Notes: generated by a model not told the origin, from the letters alone. A stretch of DNA of 64,000 bases from CAVQSS01 sp963746605 (GCA_963746605.1 CAVVCH010000043.1:1-64000), one strand, 5' to 3'; positions 27,700 to 37,660 are shown, counted from the stretch's first letter. Program-made: numbers and translations.

Positions 27700-28740
27700 A
27701 TGCCGATCGCCATAATCCCTCGTGAACCTGTTACCCCGGCCCAGGAAGAGGATTTCATAAAATTCATTTGCCCGCCTACATTCAGCGGTCCGACACCTGA
27801 CCGCGTTGTTCCCGATAGAACCTTCACGCGGGAGTTGCAGATCGACTTCGATGTAACCATGTGGGATGGAAGGGCGGTGCGAATGTGGGTTATCGCCGAT
27901 CCCAATTTGCCCACCACCTTTCCGTCTCCCATGATTCGGGTTAACGAGGGGCAGGTGGTCCATACCATTACCAACGTAAAGGGCAATACCCATACGATCC
28001 ATCACCACGGTATCGAGCCGACCCCCATGAACGACGGGGTAGGAAAGATGTCCTTTGAATTCCCCAATTCCTATACCTATCAATGGTATGCCAGTCACGC
28101 CGGTACCTATACGTATCATTGCCATAAAAACACCGTCCTTCATTTTGAAATGGGCCTGTACGGTTTATTGATTATAGATCCTCCCACAGGACCGGGAACG
28201 GCCTTCACCGGAGGACCTGCTTATGACGTCGAGGCCTTTTGGGCTTCCGATGAGATTGACAGCCGCTGGCACACCCTGACGCATAATGCCTTTATGGCGG
28301 GTTGCAGCTCGAATGGCCCTTTTACTAACGACGGCATTTTGCACGATTTTCAGCCGGATTATTTCTTAATGAACGGCCTTTCGATCGCCCCGAATACGCC
28401 CGTTACCGATCCCCGGGTGGCCATTACTATCAAGGCCGGCCAGACCATACTCCTCCGCCTGACCAATGCCGGGTACACTTTGAACCGATGGACCATCGGA
28501 CTGCCGGTAACGGTCGTCTCCATGGATGGCCGGCCTTTGGGCGGGACTCCCGCATCTAAGTATTCCAGCCCGTTCAAGCTCCGAGCCAATTACCCTTTTG
28601 TATTGTCCACGGCCCAACGTTGGGATCTGATCATCAAGCCGCCGCCATTTCCAAAGACCTATCGGGCAACCCTCCAGTACCGTCACTGGATTACGGGCAA
28701 GGTCCTGGGAACCGTGCAAACTTTTATCAATGTCACCTAA
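27700..28740 (+). CDS. cupredoxin/multicopper oxidase-type protein, second of a pair
   Basis: The 346-residue protein has HTIHHHGIEPTPMNDG (about residues 97-112), an HxHG copper motif, and AGTYTYHCHKNTVLHFEMGL (about 134-153), matching HCHxxxxxHxxxM of type-1/type-3 copper ligands. Its second domain (ITIKAGQTILLRLTNAGYTL) has lost obvious ligands. The HCH...LHFEMG form recalls the large MnxG/MofA-like oxidases, from memory. There is no signal peptide at the first start, so export may depend on its Tat-signalled neighbour, or the N-terminus may be mis-read. Spacing suggests one operon with the genes on both sides. Confidence 0.82.
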   Translation: MPIAIIPREPVTPAQEEDFIKFICPPTFSGPTPDRVVPDRTFTRELQIDFDVTMWDGRAVRMWVIADPNLPTTFPSPMIRVNEGQVVHTITNVKGNTHTIHHHGIEPTPMNDGVGKMSFEFPNSYTYQWYASHAGTYTYHCHKNTVLHFEMGLYGLLIIDPPTGPGTAFTGGPAYDVEAFWASDEIDSRWHTLTHNAFMAGCSSNGPFTNDGILHDFQPDYFLMNGLSIAPNTPVTDPRVAITIKAGQTILLRLTNAGYTLNRWTIGLPVTVVSMDGRPLGGTPASKYSSPFKLRANYPFVLSTAQRWDLIIKPPPFPKTYRATLQYRHWITGKVLGTVQTFINVT

Positions 28741-28777
28741 AACGGACTCGCAAAAGTCCTTCTCCAAGGGAGGCGCC

Positions 28778-29773
28778 ATGATCAAGATGGTTAAGCAGGA
28801 CAGTAGAAAGTTTGGCTGGCAGACCTTTGTGGTCTGGCTGGGTATTCTGCTGTTACTCCCCCTGGTCCTGAGAGGCCCTGTCCAGGCAGCCTCCTTGGTA
28901 GCGATCGAAGATGACGCGACGGCGGACCCGGCAAAGATTATAACCTCCGACACAGGGGACATCTGGATCAACAGGACTTCAAATGCCGCTCAAAAATTGT
29001 GGCGGGCAACCCGAGGAGATGGAAAATACGTGGCCGTTGGAGACCTGGGGACCATAGTAACTTCCGAGGATGGGATCGCTTGGACCCCTCAAAACTCCGA
29101 CGATCTCGACAGCGCCCTTTTTGGAATAGCCTACGGAAATGGAATTTTTGTGGCCGTGGGTTTTAATTATATTCTGGGGACAGGAACCGTCTTAACCTCC
29201 TCGGATGGAGTAACCTGGATCTCGCGGATCTCGGGGACCACCGAGGCCCTTTTCGGAGTCGGATTTGCCAATGGCTTTTTTGTGGCCGTGGGAAACAACG
29301 GAACTATTCTTACCTCCCTCGATGGGGTGACCTGGACTACCCGAACCTCGAATACCTTGGAGTTCTTGACCGCGGTCACCTCTGGGAATGGAAAGGTTGT
29401 CGTCGTGGGTGACCAGGGCACCATTGTGACCTCGCTCGATGGTCTGGTTTGGACTCCCCAGACATCGGGGACCAATAGCTTTTTATGGGGAATAACTTCC
29501 CAGAAGGATCAAATTGTGGCCGTAGGAGCCACCGGGACCATCCTGACGTCTTCCGATGGCGCCACCTGGGTTGGTCAAAACTCCGGCACACTGAATGACT
29601 TGTTTGGGGTAACCTTTCAAAAAAACATTTTCGTTGCCGTGGGGGATCTGGGTATCATCAAGACTTCCCCTACCGGGATAACCTGGACGACTCAACTTTC
29701 GGGAACGACGGATGCGCTGGACGGGATCGCTTCAGAAGGGTTTAGGATATATTTCCCCGTGGTGGCAGACTAA
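28778..29773 (+). CDS. exported beta-propeller protein with Asp-box-like repeats
   Basis: Start 28778 (MIKMVKQDSRKF) was chosen for its GGGAGG site; a membrane-spanning signal follows. The rest is six to seven repeats of about 42 residues with the pattern FVAVGxxGTILTSxDGxTWTxxxSGT, each ending in an Asp-box (S-x-D-G-x-T-W). This resembles sialidase-like/HCF136-like seven-bladed propellers. The C-terminus YFPVVAD has no anchor. Placed directly after two copper-oxidase genes, it may be a partner or substrate-binding component; that is inference. A 15-base remnant of the MITE-like repeat lies in the leader. Confidence 0.75.
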   Translation: MIKMVKQDSRKFGWQTFVVWLGILLLLPLVLRGPVQAASLVAIEDDATADPAKIITSDTGDIWINRTSNAAQKLWRATRGDGKYVAVGDLGTIVTSEDGIAWTPQNSDDLDSALFGIAYGNGIFVAVGFNYILGTGTVLTSSDGVTWISRISGTTEALFGVGFANGFFVAVGNNGTILTSLDGVTWTTRTSNTLEFLTAVTSGNGKVVVVGDQGTIVTSLDGLVWTPQTSGTNSFLWGITSQKDQIVAVGATGTILTSSDGATWVGQNSGTLNDLFGVTFQKNIFVAVGDLGIIKTSPTGITWTTQLSGTTDALDGIASEGFRIYFPVVAD

Positions 29774-29866
29774 CTTCGTTTTTTCAAGACCCGATCGGGC
29801 CGCTTCTACCACTTTAGTTCCTTTTCCGCCTCGTTATTCGAAAGAACCATTCGATGAGGTTTGTTT

Positions 29867-32054
29867 TTAACTGCACCGGGAAAACCCGCAGGAATGGCAG
29901 TTAAGACATCCGTTTTCGTGAACCACCTGGCCGCCGCAGTCCGGACAGGAACCCATGAGCGATCCGTTTTCGGAGGTCTCGATCTGGGTGTAGTTGCCGA
30001 TCACCCGGCCGATGGCGTCGGGGCAGGAGAGGACCTGGTGGCCGTTGACCCAGGCCGGAGAGGGGCAGCGGATCCCGGAAAGCTGCCGGATGACGGAACC
30101 CATGGAGATGCCGGAGCGCAGGGCCAGGGAAATCAATCGGCCGGTGGCCTCGATCTGGGACGAGGCGCAGCCGCCGGTCTTGCCCATCTGGGCGAAGACC
30201 TCGCAATACCCTTTTTCATCCTCGTTGATGGTTACATACAGCTTCCCGCAGCCGGTGTTGATCCGTTCCGTGACCCCGTTGGTCCGGGCCGGCCGGGGAC
30301 GGGGATTGATCTTCGGCCCTTCCGCCGGCTTGCTCAGATTCAGCACCTGGGTTTCCCGGCTCCCGTAGCGGTAGATGGTGACCCCTTTGCACCCTTCCCG
30401 GTAGGCCAGCAAGTAAGCGGTCTTGACTTCATCCGGAGTGGCTTCCTCGGGAAAATTGATGGTCTTGGAGACGGCGTTGTCCGTGTGCCGCTGAAAGGCC
30501 GCCTGGATGCGAATATGCCATTCCGGGTCGATATCGTGGGAGGTGACAAACAGGGTTTTCAGCTCCTCGGGAATCCCCTCCAGGTTCTTGATGGAGCCTT
30601 CCTTGGCGATCTCCTCCATCAGCTCGGGCCGGTAAAAACCTTTCTCCTTGGCCACTTTTTTAAAATAGGGGTTGACCTCCACCATCCGGGTGCCGTCCAG
30701 CACGGTCCGATAATAGGAAACAGCAAACAAAGGTTCGATGCCGCTCGAGGCTCCGGCAATGATGCTGATGGTCCCGGTGGGAGCCAAGGTGGTGGTGGTG
30801 GCATTGCGCATGAAGGCCTTGGCCTTCCTCCCCGGATCATACTTGCTCCCCTTGAAATTGGGAAAATTTCCCCTTTCGCGGGCCAATTGGGCCGAGGACT
30901 TTCGGGCCTCGGTCTGAATGAATTCCATTATTTTTTCGGCCAATTCCACGGCCCGCTCCGAGTTGTAGGGGACCCCCAACTGGATCAGCAGATCGGCGAA
31001 GCCCATCAAACCCAGGCCGATCTTACGATTACCCCTGGTCATTTTTTCGATCTCCGGCAGGGGGTACTTGTTCACGTCGATGACGTTATCCAGAAAATGG
31101 ACCGCTTCCTGAATGGTGCCGCGCAGCTTCTCATAATCCACTTTGCCCTTTTTTACCATCCGAGCCAGGTTGATGGACCCCAGGTTGCAGGACTCGTAGG
31201 GCAGCAGGGGTTGTTCGCCGCAGGGATTGGTGGCTTCGATGGGTCCCAGTTGGGGGGTCGGATTATCCCGGTTGATCCGGTCGATAAAGACCACCCCCGG
31301 CTCCCCGCTGCGCCAGGCCGAATGGACGATCTTGTTGAAAATGGACGAGGCGGAGACGGACCGGACGGCTTTTCCCGGTATGGGGATTGATCAGTTCATA
31401 GTTCCCGTCCTTTTCCAGGGCCTCCATAAAGACATCCGGGATGAGGACCGAAATATTGAAATTATTCAGGCGGTCGGTCTGCAGTTTGGCTTCGATAAAT
31501 TTTTCGATATCCGGGTGGTCCGCCCGCAACAACCCCATGTTGGCCCCCCGCCTGGTCCCGCCCTGCTTGATGGTTTCGGTGGCTACATCAAAAACGGTCA
31601 TGAAAGAGATCGGTCCGCTGGAAATGCCGTGGGTGGATTTGACCATATCCTTCTCCGGACGGATCTTGGAAAAGGAAAAACCAGTCCCTCCGCCGCTCTT
31701 GTGGATGATGGCCGTTTGTTTGATGGCCTCAAAGATACTGTCGATGGAATCCTCCACCGGGAGGACAAAGCAGGCGGAGAGTTGTCCCAGAGAGCGGCCG
31801 GCGTTCATCAGGGTAGGAGAATTCGGCATGAACTCCAACCGGGTCATCATGCGGTAGAACGTTTCCTCGCTCGCTTTCGCCTGGCCTTTTTTTCCGTAAC
31901 GGTTGTCGGCCGAAGCTACCACCCGGGCCACCCGCCGAAACATGTCTTCCGGTTTCTCGATCACCTGCCCCTTGTCGTTTTTTCGCAGATAGCGTTTGTT
32001 TAAGACGATTTGGGCATTGGCGGACAGGACGATTTTGGGAACAGGGGTAGCCAT
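29867..32054 (-). CDS. nrdJ: adenosylcobalamin-dependent ribonucleotide reductase (class II, frameshifted)
   Basis: Makes deoxynucleotides using adenosylcobalamin. About 730 codons. N-terminal half: FMPNSPTLMNAGRSLGQLSA, HKSGGGTGFSFSKIRP, GGTRRGANMG. After a one-base shift near 31375: GVVFIDRINRDNPTPQLGPI, NPCGEQPLLPYESCNLGSIN (active-site region), and the C-terminal zinc ribbon CPDCGGQVVHENGCLNCHSC. The shift lies between NPHTGK and the SIFNKIVHSAWRSGEPG segment. An AAGGAG site precedes the start. Since no other ribonucleotide reductase is in view and the gene is normally essential or important, a sequence error is the likely cause of the break. Confidence 0.92.
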
Positions 32055-32154
32055 AAAATACTCCTTACTTTTATTTGAATGCGTTTATTACGAGTGTCTC
32101 CCCCAGTCCGGTTGGCTGGGAAGGCGAGTGATCAGTCTGCTAACTATTTCAGTA

Positions 32155-32186
32155 AGTATACTATATATAGACCTTCCTGCAATCAA
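32155..32186 (-). promoter_or_regulatory. candidate NrdR box/promoter upstream of nrdJ
   Basis: CTATATATAG at 32161-32170 matches the palindromic core of NrdR repressor boxes (CwATATATwG), about 107 bases ahead of nrdJ. TATACT and TTGATT lie next to it on the minus strand but with 20-base spacing. Only one box is clear, whereas NrdR usually binds two. Confidence 0.3.
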
Positions 32187-32203
32187 CTATACAATAAGTA
32201 GTA

Positions 32204-32773
32204 TTATAACGAGGTCGAAAGGAAGTTGCAACGAAATTTTTTCTCCAGGTCCAGGAAGTGTTTCTTCATCGGGATTCCCCCGCCGTAGCCGACCAACTCC
32301 CCCTGAGCGCCAATGACCCGATGGCAGGGGATAAGGATGGGTACCGGGTTGACATGATTGGCCTGGCCTATGGCCCGGACCGCTTTCGGACGCCCGATCT
32401 GTCTGGCAATCTCCCCGTAACTGCGGGTCTCCCCATAGGGGATCTGACCCAGGGCCTCCCAGACCTCTGATTGGAAAGGGGTCCCCCGGAGGTCCAGGGG
32501 GATGGAAAAAACCGCTCGCCGGCCGGTCAAATATTCTTCAAGCTGGGTATAGATCCTATCAAACAACCTATTGTTTTGTATAAAAATACGAGGATTACAT
32601 TTTTCTAGTACCGTTTTAAAGAAATTCTCCACCGGATGAGCCGGCAACGAAATCCGGCAAATTCCCCGATCCGTGGCCGCCACATAAATCCGGCCGACCG
32701 AAGGAAACACCCGGGAGTCATACGATACGGTATCGGAGTCGTTCCCTGTTCTTCCGGTCCCTGATAATTTCAT
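32204..32773 (-). CDS. ogt: methylated-DNA-protein cysteine methyltransferase
   Basis: Suicidal DNA repair protein that transfers methyl groups from O6-methylguanine to its own cysteine. The 189-residue chain has an N-terminal Ada-like region, helix-turn-helix YGEIARQIGRPKAVRAIGQA, Asn hinge NHVNPVPILIPCHRVI with active Cys in PCHRV, and the GYGGGIPMKKHFLDLE tail. Eight bases separate it from the radical SAM gene upstream, so they are probably co-transcribed. Confidence 0.93.
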   Translation of the reverse strand: MKLSGTGRTGNDSDTVSYDSRVFPSVGRIYVAATDRGICRISLPAHPVENFFKTVLEKCNPRIFIQNNRLFDRIYTQLEEYLTGRRAVFSIPLDLRGTPFQSEVWEALGQIPYGETRSYGEIARQIGRPKAVRAIGQANHVNPVPILIPCHRVIGAQGELVGYGGGIPMKKHFLDLEKKFRCNFLSTSL

Positions 32774-32781
32774 AAATACAC

Positions 32782-33711
32782 CTATCCTGTTTCGAGCTTT
32801 CTGTATTTAACACCTTGATATCCATCATTTTTTTCTAACAAGTCCGCGATAAGATCCAACGTTTTTTTCTTTTCCTGCGCCCAAGCCGGCGCCACCAGTT
32901 CCCCCGGATTCGGATCCCCGGTCAGGCGCTGAATAATCCAGTCAGGGGGGATGAGCTCCAAAAATCGGCAGGCCCAGTCCACATATTGGACCTGGGTCAG
33001 CGGCCGATAACGGCCTTCCCGATACCAGGCTTCAAGCTCCGTGCCTTGGCTGACGTAGAGCGAATGGATTTTAATGCCTTGAATATCCAACCGGGATAAA
33101 CGGCGGGCCGTTTCCAGTATTTCTGGAAGCCCTTCCCCCGGCAGTCCCAGGACCACATGGACGCAGATGTTCAGACCCCTTTTTCGGGTTTCCAAAACGG
33201 CCTGTTCAAATTCCTCCCCGGTATGGCCCCGGTTAATCAGGCAAAGCGTCTCCGGATGAAAGGATTGAAGACCGTATTCCATCCAGACCAAATGCGTCTT
33301 TTGATAGGACGCCAGTAGATCCAGGATTTCCGGATTAATACAGTCGGGACGGGTCCCCACGGCCAAACCCACCACTCCTTCCTGATCCAAGGCCTCGCGA
33401 TACAATTTTTCGAGAAAATCCAGCGGGGCATAGGTATTGGAAAAGGACTGAAAGTAAGCAATGAACTTCTTGGCCCCGTAGCGTTTCCCTAAAAAATCCT
33501 TTCCCTGGCGGATCTGGTCGGCTATGGACGGCAGGCGGCTATGGGCCCCGGTCCCTGAGCCGCGGGCATTGCAGTAAAGGCATCCTCCGGTCCCCTTGGT
33601 CCCGTCCCGGTTCGGACAGGTCAGCCCGGCATCCAGGGGGATCTTCTGCACCCGGCAGCCGAACATTTTTTTCAGGTAAGCGGAATACTTGTTATAAAGC
33701 GCGGGAGCCAA
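32782..33711 (-). CDS. TIGR01212-family radical SAM protein (YhcC-like)
   Basis: The 309-residue protein has the radical SAM cluster motif CPNRDGTKGTGGCLYC near residues 32-47 (CxnCxxC), ARGSGTG, FQSFSNTYAP, VGTRPDC, and YGLQSFHPETL, all typical of the YhcC family. The reaction is unknown. The frame starts with TTG at 33711; no ATG gives the full N-terminus, and PALYNKYSAYLKKMFG is the conserved beginning. Confidence 0.9.
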   Translation of the reverse strand: MAPALYNKYSAYLKKMFGCRVQKIPLDAGLTCPNRDGTKGTGGCLYCNARGSGTGAHSRLPSIADQIRQGKDFLGKRYGAKKFIAYFQSFSNTYAPLDFLEKLYREALDQEGVVGLAVGTRPDCINPEILDLLASYQKTHLVWMEYGLQSFHPETLCLINRGHTGEEFEQAVLETRKRGLNICVHVVLGLPGEGLPEILETARRLSRLDIQGIKIHSLYVSQGTELEAWYREGRYRPLTQVQYVDWACRFLELIPPDWIIQRLTGDPNPGELVAPAWAQEKKKTLDLIADLLEKNDGYQGVKYRKLETG

Positions 33712-33773
33712 AGGCCTTACTCAATTGTTTTTCGATTTACCAATGGTTCCAAATAGTAACGACACCAATGTTC

Positions 33774-33856
33774 GTCATTCCCGCAGCGCTTCTGAGCGGG
33801 AATCCAGGCTTTTCTCAGGGAGCATTGGATCCCCGATAAAAACATTCGGGGATGAC
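33774..33856. repeat. REP-like double hairpin
   Basis: Two hairpins back to back: GTCATTCCCGC...GCGGGAATCC and GGATCCCCGAT...ATTCGGGGATGAC. The whole is bounded by GTCATTCC and GGATGAC, an inverted pair. It lies between the DUF169 gene and the radical SAM gene. Confidence 0.6.
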
Positions 33857-33912
33857 GAGAAATTAGCCGTAATGGTATAAAATTAGTAATAAATCTCTTT
33901 ATCCTTTCTCCT

Positions 33913-34758
33913 TTAACCTTTACCCTTGTCCTCCCCCCAGACCTTTCGACTGCGGGCGATTTTTTTCTTCACGATCGACCAGGTCTTGGTGGTCAAAAAA
34001 GATTCTTCCCAGCGATCCAGCATGCGCCGGAACATCTCCCAGGGTACGGCAAAGGACAACTCATCAGGCTTGAAGAACTTTCGGTCCGACGGGTCCCACC
34101 CGCCTAAGACCGCCTTGAGCTTCCCCTGAGACAGGTAGCGCAGGGGCCAGGCGACTACGTTGGAGCATCCCGCTCCAAAGGGGGAATACACCGCCTCAAA
34201 ATCATTGGTCACGAAAGTGGCCAGTTGATTTAAGCCGCCCAGGACTTCTCCGCGGGCAAAAAAAGTAACCACTTCGGGCTGCTCCGATTCGGTGAATTGA
34301 CTCAAGGGTTTGAAAACGCAAAACGCGGCGGGCGCCGGGCGAGGATCGACGGTCTCGAAAAAGTTTCGGCTGACCTCGGGAGATTCCAGATAATGCTCCC
34401 CTTCCAGTTGGCCCGGAATGCCCGAGGAAACATAGTGGGCGATAAAATTCAATTGCGGCTTCAGATAGCCCAGGTAAAAAGCCCCTCCCAGGCAGCCGAA
34501 TTGTTCGCCGCTGAAATAGGCGGCGGTCTTCTGCCTCCGAGCCCGCCAGATGTTCCCCATGACGCAGGAAAAATCGGTGAACAGGGAACTCCAATCAATG
34601 GCACCCTGGGCTTCCGCTTCGGCGCTGGGTAGTACACCCGGTTTGGGGGAAAACCCTGTTTCCGGCTTTCGATCGGTATAGACCATCCCCAGCGGTTCTT
34701 CATCCAGGCCCGCGGCTTCAAAAAACCCCTGCATTTTTTCTTGGTCCGTTGCCTTCAT
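33913..34758 (-). CDS. DUF169 domain-containing protein
   Basis: The 281-residue cytoplasmic protein has the DUF169 pattern GLDEEPLGMVYTDRKPE near the N-terminus, CVMGNIWRARRQK, EQFGCLGGAFYLG, and FGAGCSNVVAWPLRY. Cysteines in GCLGG and GAGCSN are conserved in the family and could bind a cofactor, but no function is known. An upstream GGAGGGACC-like sequence precedes the start. Confidence 0.88.
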   Translation of the reverse strand: MKATDQEKMQGFFEAAGLDEEPLGMVYTDRKPETGFSPKPGVLPSAEAEAQGAIDWSSLFTDFSCVMGNIWRARRQKTAAYFSGEQFGCLGGAFYLGYLKPQLNFIAHYVSSGIPGQLEGEHYLESPEVSRNFFETVDPRPAPAAFCVFKPLSQFTESEQPEVVTFFARGEVLGGLNQLATFVTNDFEAVYSPFGAGCSNVVAWPLRYLSQGKLKAVLGGWDPSDRKFFKPDELSFAVPWEMFRRMLDRWEESFLTTKTWSIVKKKIARSRKVWGEDKGKG

Positions 34759-34884
34759 TTTTCGGTCCCTCCATCAAATTGTCCTATTGTCATTGCGTTT
34801 TATTGACTCCCGCGTTTGACTCTGGTAAGTTTGATATGTAATCACAATGGCGATTCTTTTCAATAAAAAATATGGAGGACGCCC

Positions 34885-35292
34885 ATGAACGAGCAGGAAT
34901 TATCCCGTTTGCGGAACCAGCTTTTGATAAAACGCAAGGAGATCTTCGATCGAGTGCGCGGACTGGAGTCCGGTCTGCAAGAGTTGCAGGAGCCTCAAAT
35001 TGAACTGGAAGAACTGGCCCAGAAGGCCGAACGGGCTGATTTTTTTAATAAACTGGGATCGCGGGAGCGGGGGGAAATCGAAGCCATCGAATTAGCCTTA
35101 CGAAAAATCGATGGCGGCAAGTACGGACTTTGCGAGGAATGCGGTCAATCCATCCAATTGAAACGTCTGCAGGCCCTACCCTGGGCCCGACTTTGCCGCC
35201 ATGACGCCGAGGATTATGAAAAAACCGGACAGGTTCTCATAGATGCCCGGGATATTGATCTCTCTGAATTGCCCGACAAAAAAAGTGGCTAA
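34885..35292 (+). CDS. TraR/DksA-family zinc-finger protein
   Basis: The 135-residue protein has an N-terminal coiled coil (residues about 5-75, ELSRLRNQLLIKRKEIFDRV) and a C-terminal zinc-finger region GKYGLCEECGQSIQLKRLQA then LCRHDAEDYEK. The first CxxC is present but the second pair is C-R-H rather than CxxC, so the finger is C3 or C3H. DksA-like proteins bind RNA polymerase in the secondary channel. A TATGGAGGA site precedes the start. Confidence 0.85.
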   Translation: MNEQELSRLRNQLLIKRKEIFDRVRGLESGLQELQEPQIELEELAQKAERADFFNKLGSRERGEIEAIELALRKIDGGKYGLCEECGQSIQLKRLQALPWARLCRHDAEDYEKTGQVLIDARDIDLSELPDKKSG

Positions 35293-35319
35293 TCTGCCCG
35301 CCGCCAACATTAAAAAGAA

Positions 35320-36159
35320 ATGCTGAAGGGCCTTTTTGGAAAAAGCGGTCAAACCGTATCCCGGGTGGGATTGGGGGGAGAGGGGGTTCTTCGGACCCAC
35401 GGCCGAACCCCGCAGGCCCAAGCCGTCATTCAGACGGCTCTGGACCGGGGAATTACCTATTTCGACTCGGCCCGGGCTTACGCCGGGAGCGAAAATTATT
35501 ATGGGACCCTCTGGCCGGCCATCCCCGAGGTCCGGGCGAATATCTTTCAAACCAGTAAATCCGCCGGCCGGAGCAAAAAGGAAGCCTGGCAGGATTTACA
35601 GCAAACCCTGTCCAACCTGGGGATTTCCAATCTGGACCTCTGGCAGATTCACGATGTCCGTACGGAAGAGGATTTAGCCGCCATCGAAAGCCCCGGCGGG
35701 GCCATGGAAGCCTTTCTGGAGGCCAAGGCCCGGGGCCTGACCCGTTTCATCGGGGTCACCGGCCATCATGATCCCCGAATTTTGACTCGGGCCGTTGAAA
35801 ATTGGCCGGTCGATGCAGTCCTTATGCCGGTGAATCCGGTGGAAGGATCCTTAGGAGGATTTCTGGATTTGACCTTGGAGGCCGCCAGGCGCAAAGGAAT
35901 TGCCGTCATCGGCATGAAGGTCCTGGGCGCCGGGTATTACCTTCAACCGGAGCTCAAGGTCAGCGCCGAGGTATTGATTCGGTACGCCCTTTCGCAGAAC
36001 ATTACCCTGGCTATCGTCGGCTGTTCCACTCCGGATGAAGTGGAAACCCTGGCTGGGGTCGGTCGGGATTTTGAGCCCCTCTCCCCCAGGACCAGAAAAA
36101 TTTGATTCACCGCTTTGCCCCTTATGCCCGCCAACTGGCCTATTACCGGGGAGTCATTT
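35320..36159 (+). CDS. aldo/keto reductase (frameshifted near C-terminus)
   Basis: NADPH-dependent TIM-barrel oxidoreductase. Motifs: VGLGGEGVLR, catalytic Asp and Tyr in TYFDSARAYAGSE, Lys in FQTSKSAGRSK, and His in LWQIHDVRTEED. The frame seen stops at 36105 (RTRKI); one more C in the five-C run near 36080 gives PQDQKNLIHRFAPYARQLAY and a stop at 36159, which matches the usual C-terminal helix. The gene lies 27 bases after the DksA-like gene and 20 bases before an MBL-fold gene. Confidence 0.88.
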
Positions 36160-36178
36160 AATGCGAGAATAACCGGCC

Positions 36179-37071
36179 ATGGCCATCAAACCCGTTGGAC
36201 CCCTTCAATTGATCCCGGGAGAAAACCGAGGACGTTATCCCTATTGCAATTCGATTTTTATCGAGGCGGCGGGAATATCTGATCGACCCGGCCTCGGATC
36301 GAGAGGCCTTGATCGAGTTACGGGACAACCGGCTCGTCCGCGAAATCTGGCTCAGCCACTGGCACGAGGACCATTTGATGCATCTTGGATCTTTTCGAGG
36401 ACGTCCCCTTCCGTATTTCCGAACGGGACCTCCCTCCCCTGACGGGTATCGAGACCTTCCTGGACTGGTACGCCATGGAAAATCCGGAGTACCGGGCCTT
36501 CTGGAAGGCCATGCTGAAAGACCAATTCCATTACCGGACCCCGGCAGACGGCCCGGTTTTTCCGAGGACCGGGAAATCATCGATCTGGGGCCGTTGACCG
36601 TCGAGGTCATCCCCACTCCGGGCCATACGCCCGGCCACGTGGCCTTTTATTTCCGGGAACCGAAAATCCTGTTTATGGGCGACTACGACCTCTCGGCTTT
36701 CGGTCCCTGGTATGGAGATTTATATTCCAACATCGATCAGACCATCGAATCCATCAACCTTCTGAAAAGCATCCCGGCCGATGCCTGGCTGACCGGTCAT
36801 GAAATCGGGTTGTTTACCGAAACATCGGAGGTCCTTTGGAGCCGGTATGAAGGGGTGATTTACGATCGGGAATCCAAACTGCTGGCCCTGTTGCAATGCC
36901 CCAAAACCCTGGATGAAATCGTGGAAGCCTGGATTGTCTACGGGCGCCGGAAAGAGCCCGAAGGAATTTTTCGAATTCGGCGAACGGGCGATTATGAAAA
37001 AACATCTCGAACGGCTTGAAAAAAATGGCCGATCGGTTCAAGATGGGAGAACTTTTCAATTAATCCAATAA
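36179..37071 (+). CDS. MBL-fold metallo-hydrolase, four frameshifts
   Basis: Metallo-beta-lactamase fold enzyme of about 297 residues. Pieces in order: PLQLIPGENRGRYPYCNSIF; YLIDPASDREALIELRDNRL with the zinc motif LSHWHEDHLMH; FRISERDLPPLTGIETFLDW; and VEVIPTPGHTPGHVAFYF, ILFMGDYDLSAFGPWYGDL, WLTGHEIG. The C-terminal winged-helix-like tail MKKHLERLEKNGRSVQ is again in another frame and ends at 37071. Shifts lie near 36270, 36385, 36555 and 36965. HxHxDH, the central His and Asp, and the final His are all present, so the enzyme is probably active in nature. Substrate unknown. Confidence 0.8.
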
Positions 37072-37085
37072 ACAGGAGATCCGCG

Positions 37086-37577
37086 ATGGAAAAGAAACTG
37101 ACGAATGTCGCCCGGTTGGTGCCCTGCTCGGTGGTGCTGCTCAGCGTAGCGGGCAAACGAAAAAAGGATGCCATGACCGCAACCTGCATGTTCGTATCTG
37201 AGGACCCGGCCTATTTTGTGGTCAGCGTGGCCAAATCCTCCTTTACCTATCAATTGATCGAAGAGTCGGCCGAGTTTGTCCTGAACCTCGCCTCCGCCGG
37301 GCAGGTCAAACTGGCCAAGGCGTTGGGCGCGACCCACGGCGACCGCGTCGATAAATTCGCCAAGTTTAAAATCGGTCAGGAGAAATCAAGGACCATCGCC
37401 TCGCCGGGCATCAAGGGTTCCTATGCCTTTCTCGAATGCCGGGTGATCACCTCCTATGCAGTCGGCAAATATGTCATGTACCTGGCCGAGGCGGTCGATT
37501 ACCGGGTGGATGAAAAGGCCGTCCCCCTGGCGTGGATGTCCAACCGCTATTTCGCTCTCAAAGACCCGGTGGGGTAA
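37086..37577 (+). CDS. flavin reductase-like (DIM6/NTAB) FMN-binding protein
   Basis: The 163-residue flavoprotein has a split-barrel pattern: RLVPCSVVLLSVAGKRKKDA, MTATCMFVSEDPAYFVVSVA, ESAEFVLNLASAGQVKLAKA and the DRVDKF helix. Such proteins bind FMN and reduce it or use it for electron transfer. Fourteen bases after the first MBL-fold gene; an AGGAG site precedes the start. The pairing with two MBL-fold proteins hints at an oxygen- or electron-transfer role, unproven. Confidence 0.88.
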   Translation: MEKKLTNVARLVPCSVVLLSVAGKRKKDAMTATCMFVSEDPAYFVVSVAKSSFTYQLIEESAEFVLNLASAGQVKLAKALGATHGDRVDKFAKFKIGQEKSRTIASPGIKGSYAFLECRVITSYAVGKYVMYLAEAVDYRVDEKAVPLAWMSNRYFALKDPVG

Positions 37578-37660
37578 CGCGAAGCGCTAAGCGCTGGGCG
37601 CAGAGCGCGACTACCGAGACGAACAGGTGCCTATCTGTTTTAACCTAAGAAAGGCTTTTC

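Noticed and set aside
29861..31390. Plus-strand open frame of 509 codons opposite nrdJ
   Set aside because: The minus strand has unmistakable ribonucleotide reductase motifs; the plus frame is low-complexity and lacks a ribosome-binding site.
32090..32160. Possible cobalamin riboswitch upstream of nrdJ
   Set aside because: The GGGAAGGCGAGTGATCAGTC segment is on the wrong strand and no complete B12 box or paired stems could be traced.
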